Below, in pieces: positions 6,706 through 6,840 of a DNA stretch of 6,840 bases. Position 1 is the stretch's first letter. Every line of letters starts with the position of its first letter. The stretch comes from JAIOPA01 sp036522895 (GTDB taxonomy: Bacteria; Eisenbacteria; RBG-16-71-46). The DNA lies in NCBI GenBank assembly GCA_036522895.1, contig DATDEX010000461.1, forward strand, positions 1 to 6,840, given 5' to 3'. Made by a program: the position numbers and the translations under genes. Below the pieces are notes generated by a model. The model saw only the letters and a list, made by a program, of their open reading frames with translations. It was not told the origin of the DNA and made no database searches.

Positions 6706-6840
6706 TCAGACGTCCGCGGGAGCCACCGGCGGCGCCTCGACGGCCGCCCGCGCGGACGCGCCCGCGGGCTCGGCCGCCGTTCGGATACCGTCGTCACGCC
6801 AGCGCTGGAGCAGTCGCAGCCGGGCCTCGCGGGCGAGCCG
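6706..6840 (-). CDS. C-terminal fragment of an unidentified protein
   Basis: The last 44 codons of a gene entering from the window edge, ending in TGA at 6708-6706. Third positions are strongly G/C-rich and the frame is open from the edge, supporting real coding. The visible part begins with a basic helix (RLAREARLRLLQRWRDDGI) and ends in an Ala/Pro-rich tail (APADV). Genes such as ispD/ispF or gltX often precede cysS, but I see no family motif here and do not assign one. It lies 41 bases upstream of cysS. Confidence 0.6.
   Translation of the reverse strand, partial: RLAREARLRLLQRWRDDGIRTAAEPAGASARAAVEAPPVAPADV

Overview
The window reads as chromosomal DNA from a high-GC Gram-negative bacterium. 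A deltaproteobacterial lineage (Myxococcota or a relative) is my best guess. The reasons are strongly G/C-biased third codon positions, GTG starts, a sigma-54 activator with a long TPR sensor, a lipoprotein cytochrome c and dense intrinsic terminators. This placement is inference; no marker in the window fixes the taxon. Every gene I can support lies on the minus strand, so transcription runs from high to low coordinates.

From high to low coordinates: the C-terminal end of an unidentified gene (6840-6706); cysS, cysteinyl-tRNA synthetase (6664-5273); a structured intergenic stretch (5272-5003); a small secreted Pro-rich protein (5002-4676); an 800-residue TPR sigma-54 activator (4595-2193) closed by a strong intrinsic terminator (2167-2131). 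Next comes an 850-base stretch (2192-1343) with no convincing protein gene but clear regulatory architecture: two GTCACC/GGTGAC palindromes (2088-2068 and 2016-1996), a near-consensus sigma-54 promoter (1877-1862), about 460 bases of probably untranslated RNA, and an intrinsic terminator (1427-1381). Just beyond that terminator lies a cytochrome c lipoprotein gene (1333-815). The last unit is a stable-RNA operon: a sigma-70 promoter (750-722), then tRNA-Thr(UGU), tRNA-Tyr(GUA), tRNA-Gly(UCC), tRNA-Thr(GGU) and rpmG (185-33). This is the widely conserved order, but without the tuf gene often found between the last tRNA and rpmG.

The most interesting part is 5002-815. The sequence suggests a local circuit in which the TPR activator binds the two palindromes centred about 155 and 227 bases upstream of the predicted start and fires the sigma-54 promoter. 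The product would be an RNA of about 465 bases, either a free-standing small RNA or a terminator-controlled leader for the cytochrome c gene. The small signal-peptide protein encoded directly upstream of the activator could be its partner or signal source. The sites are visible in the sequence; the links between them are inference.
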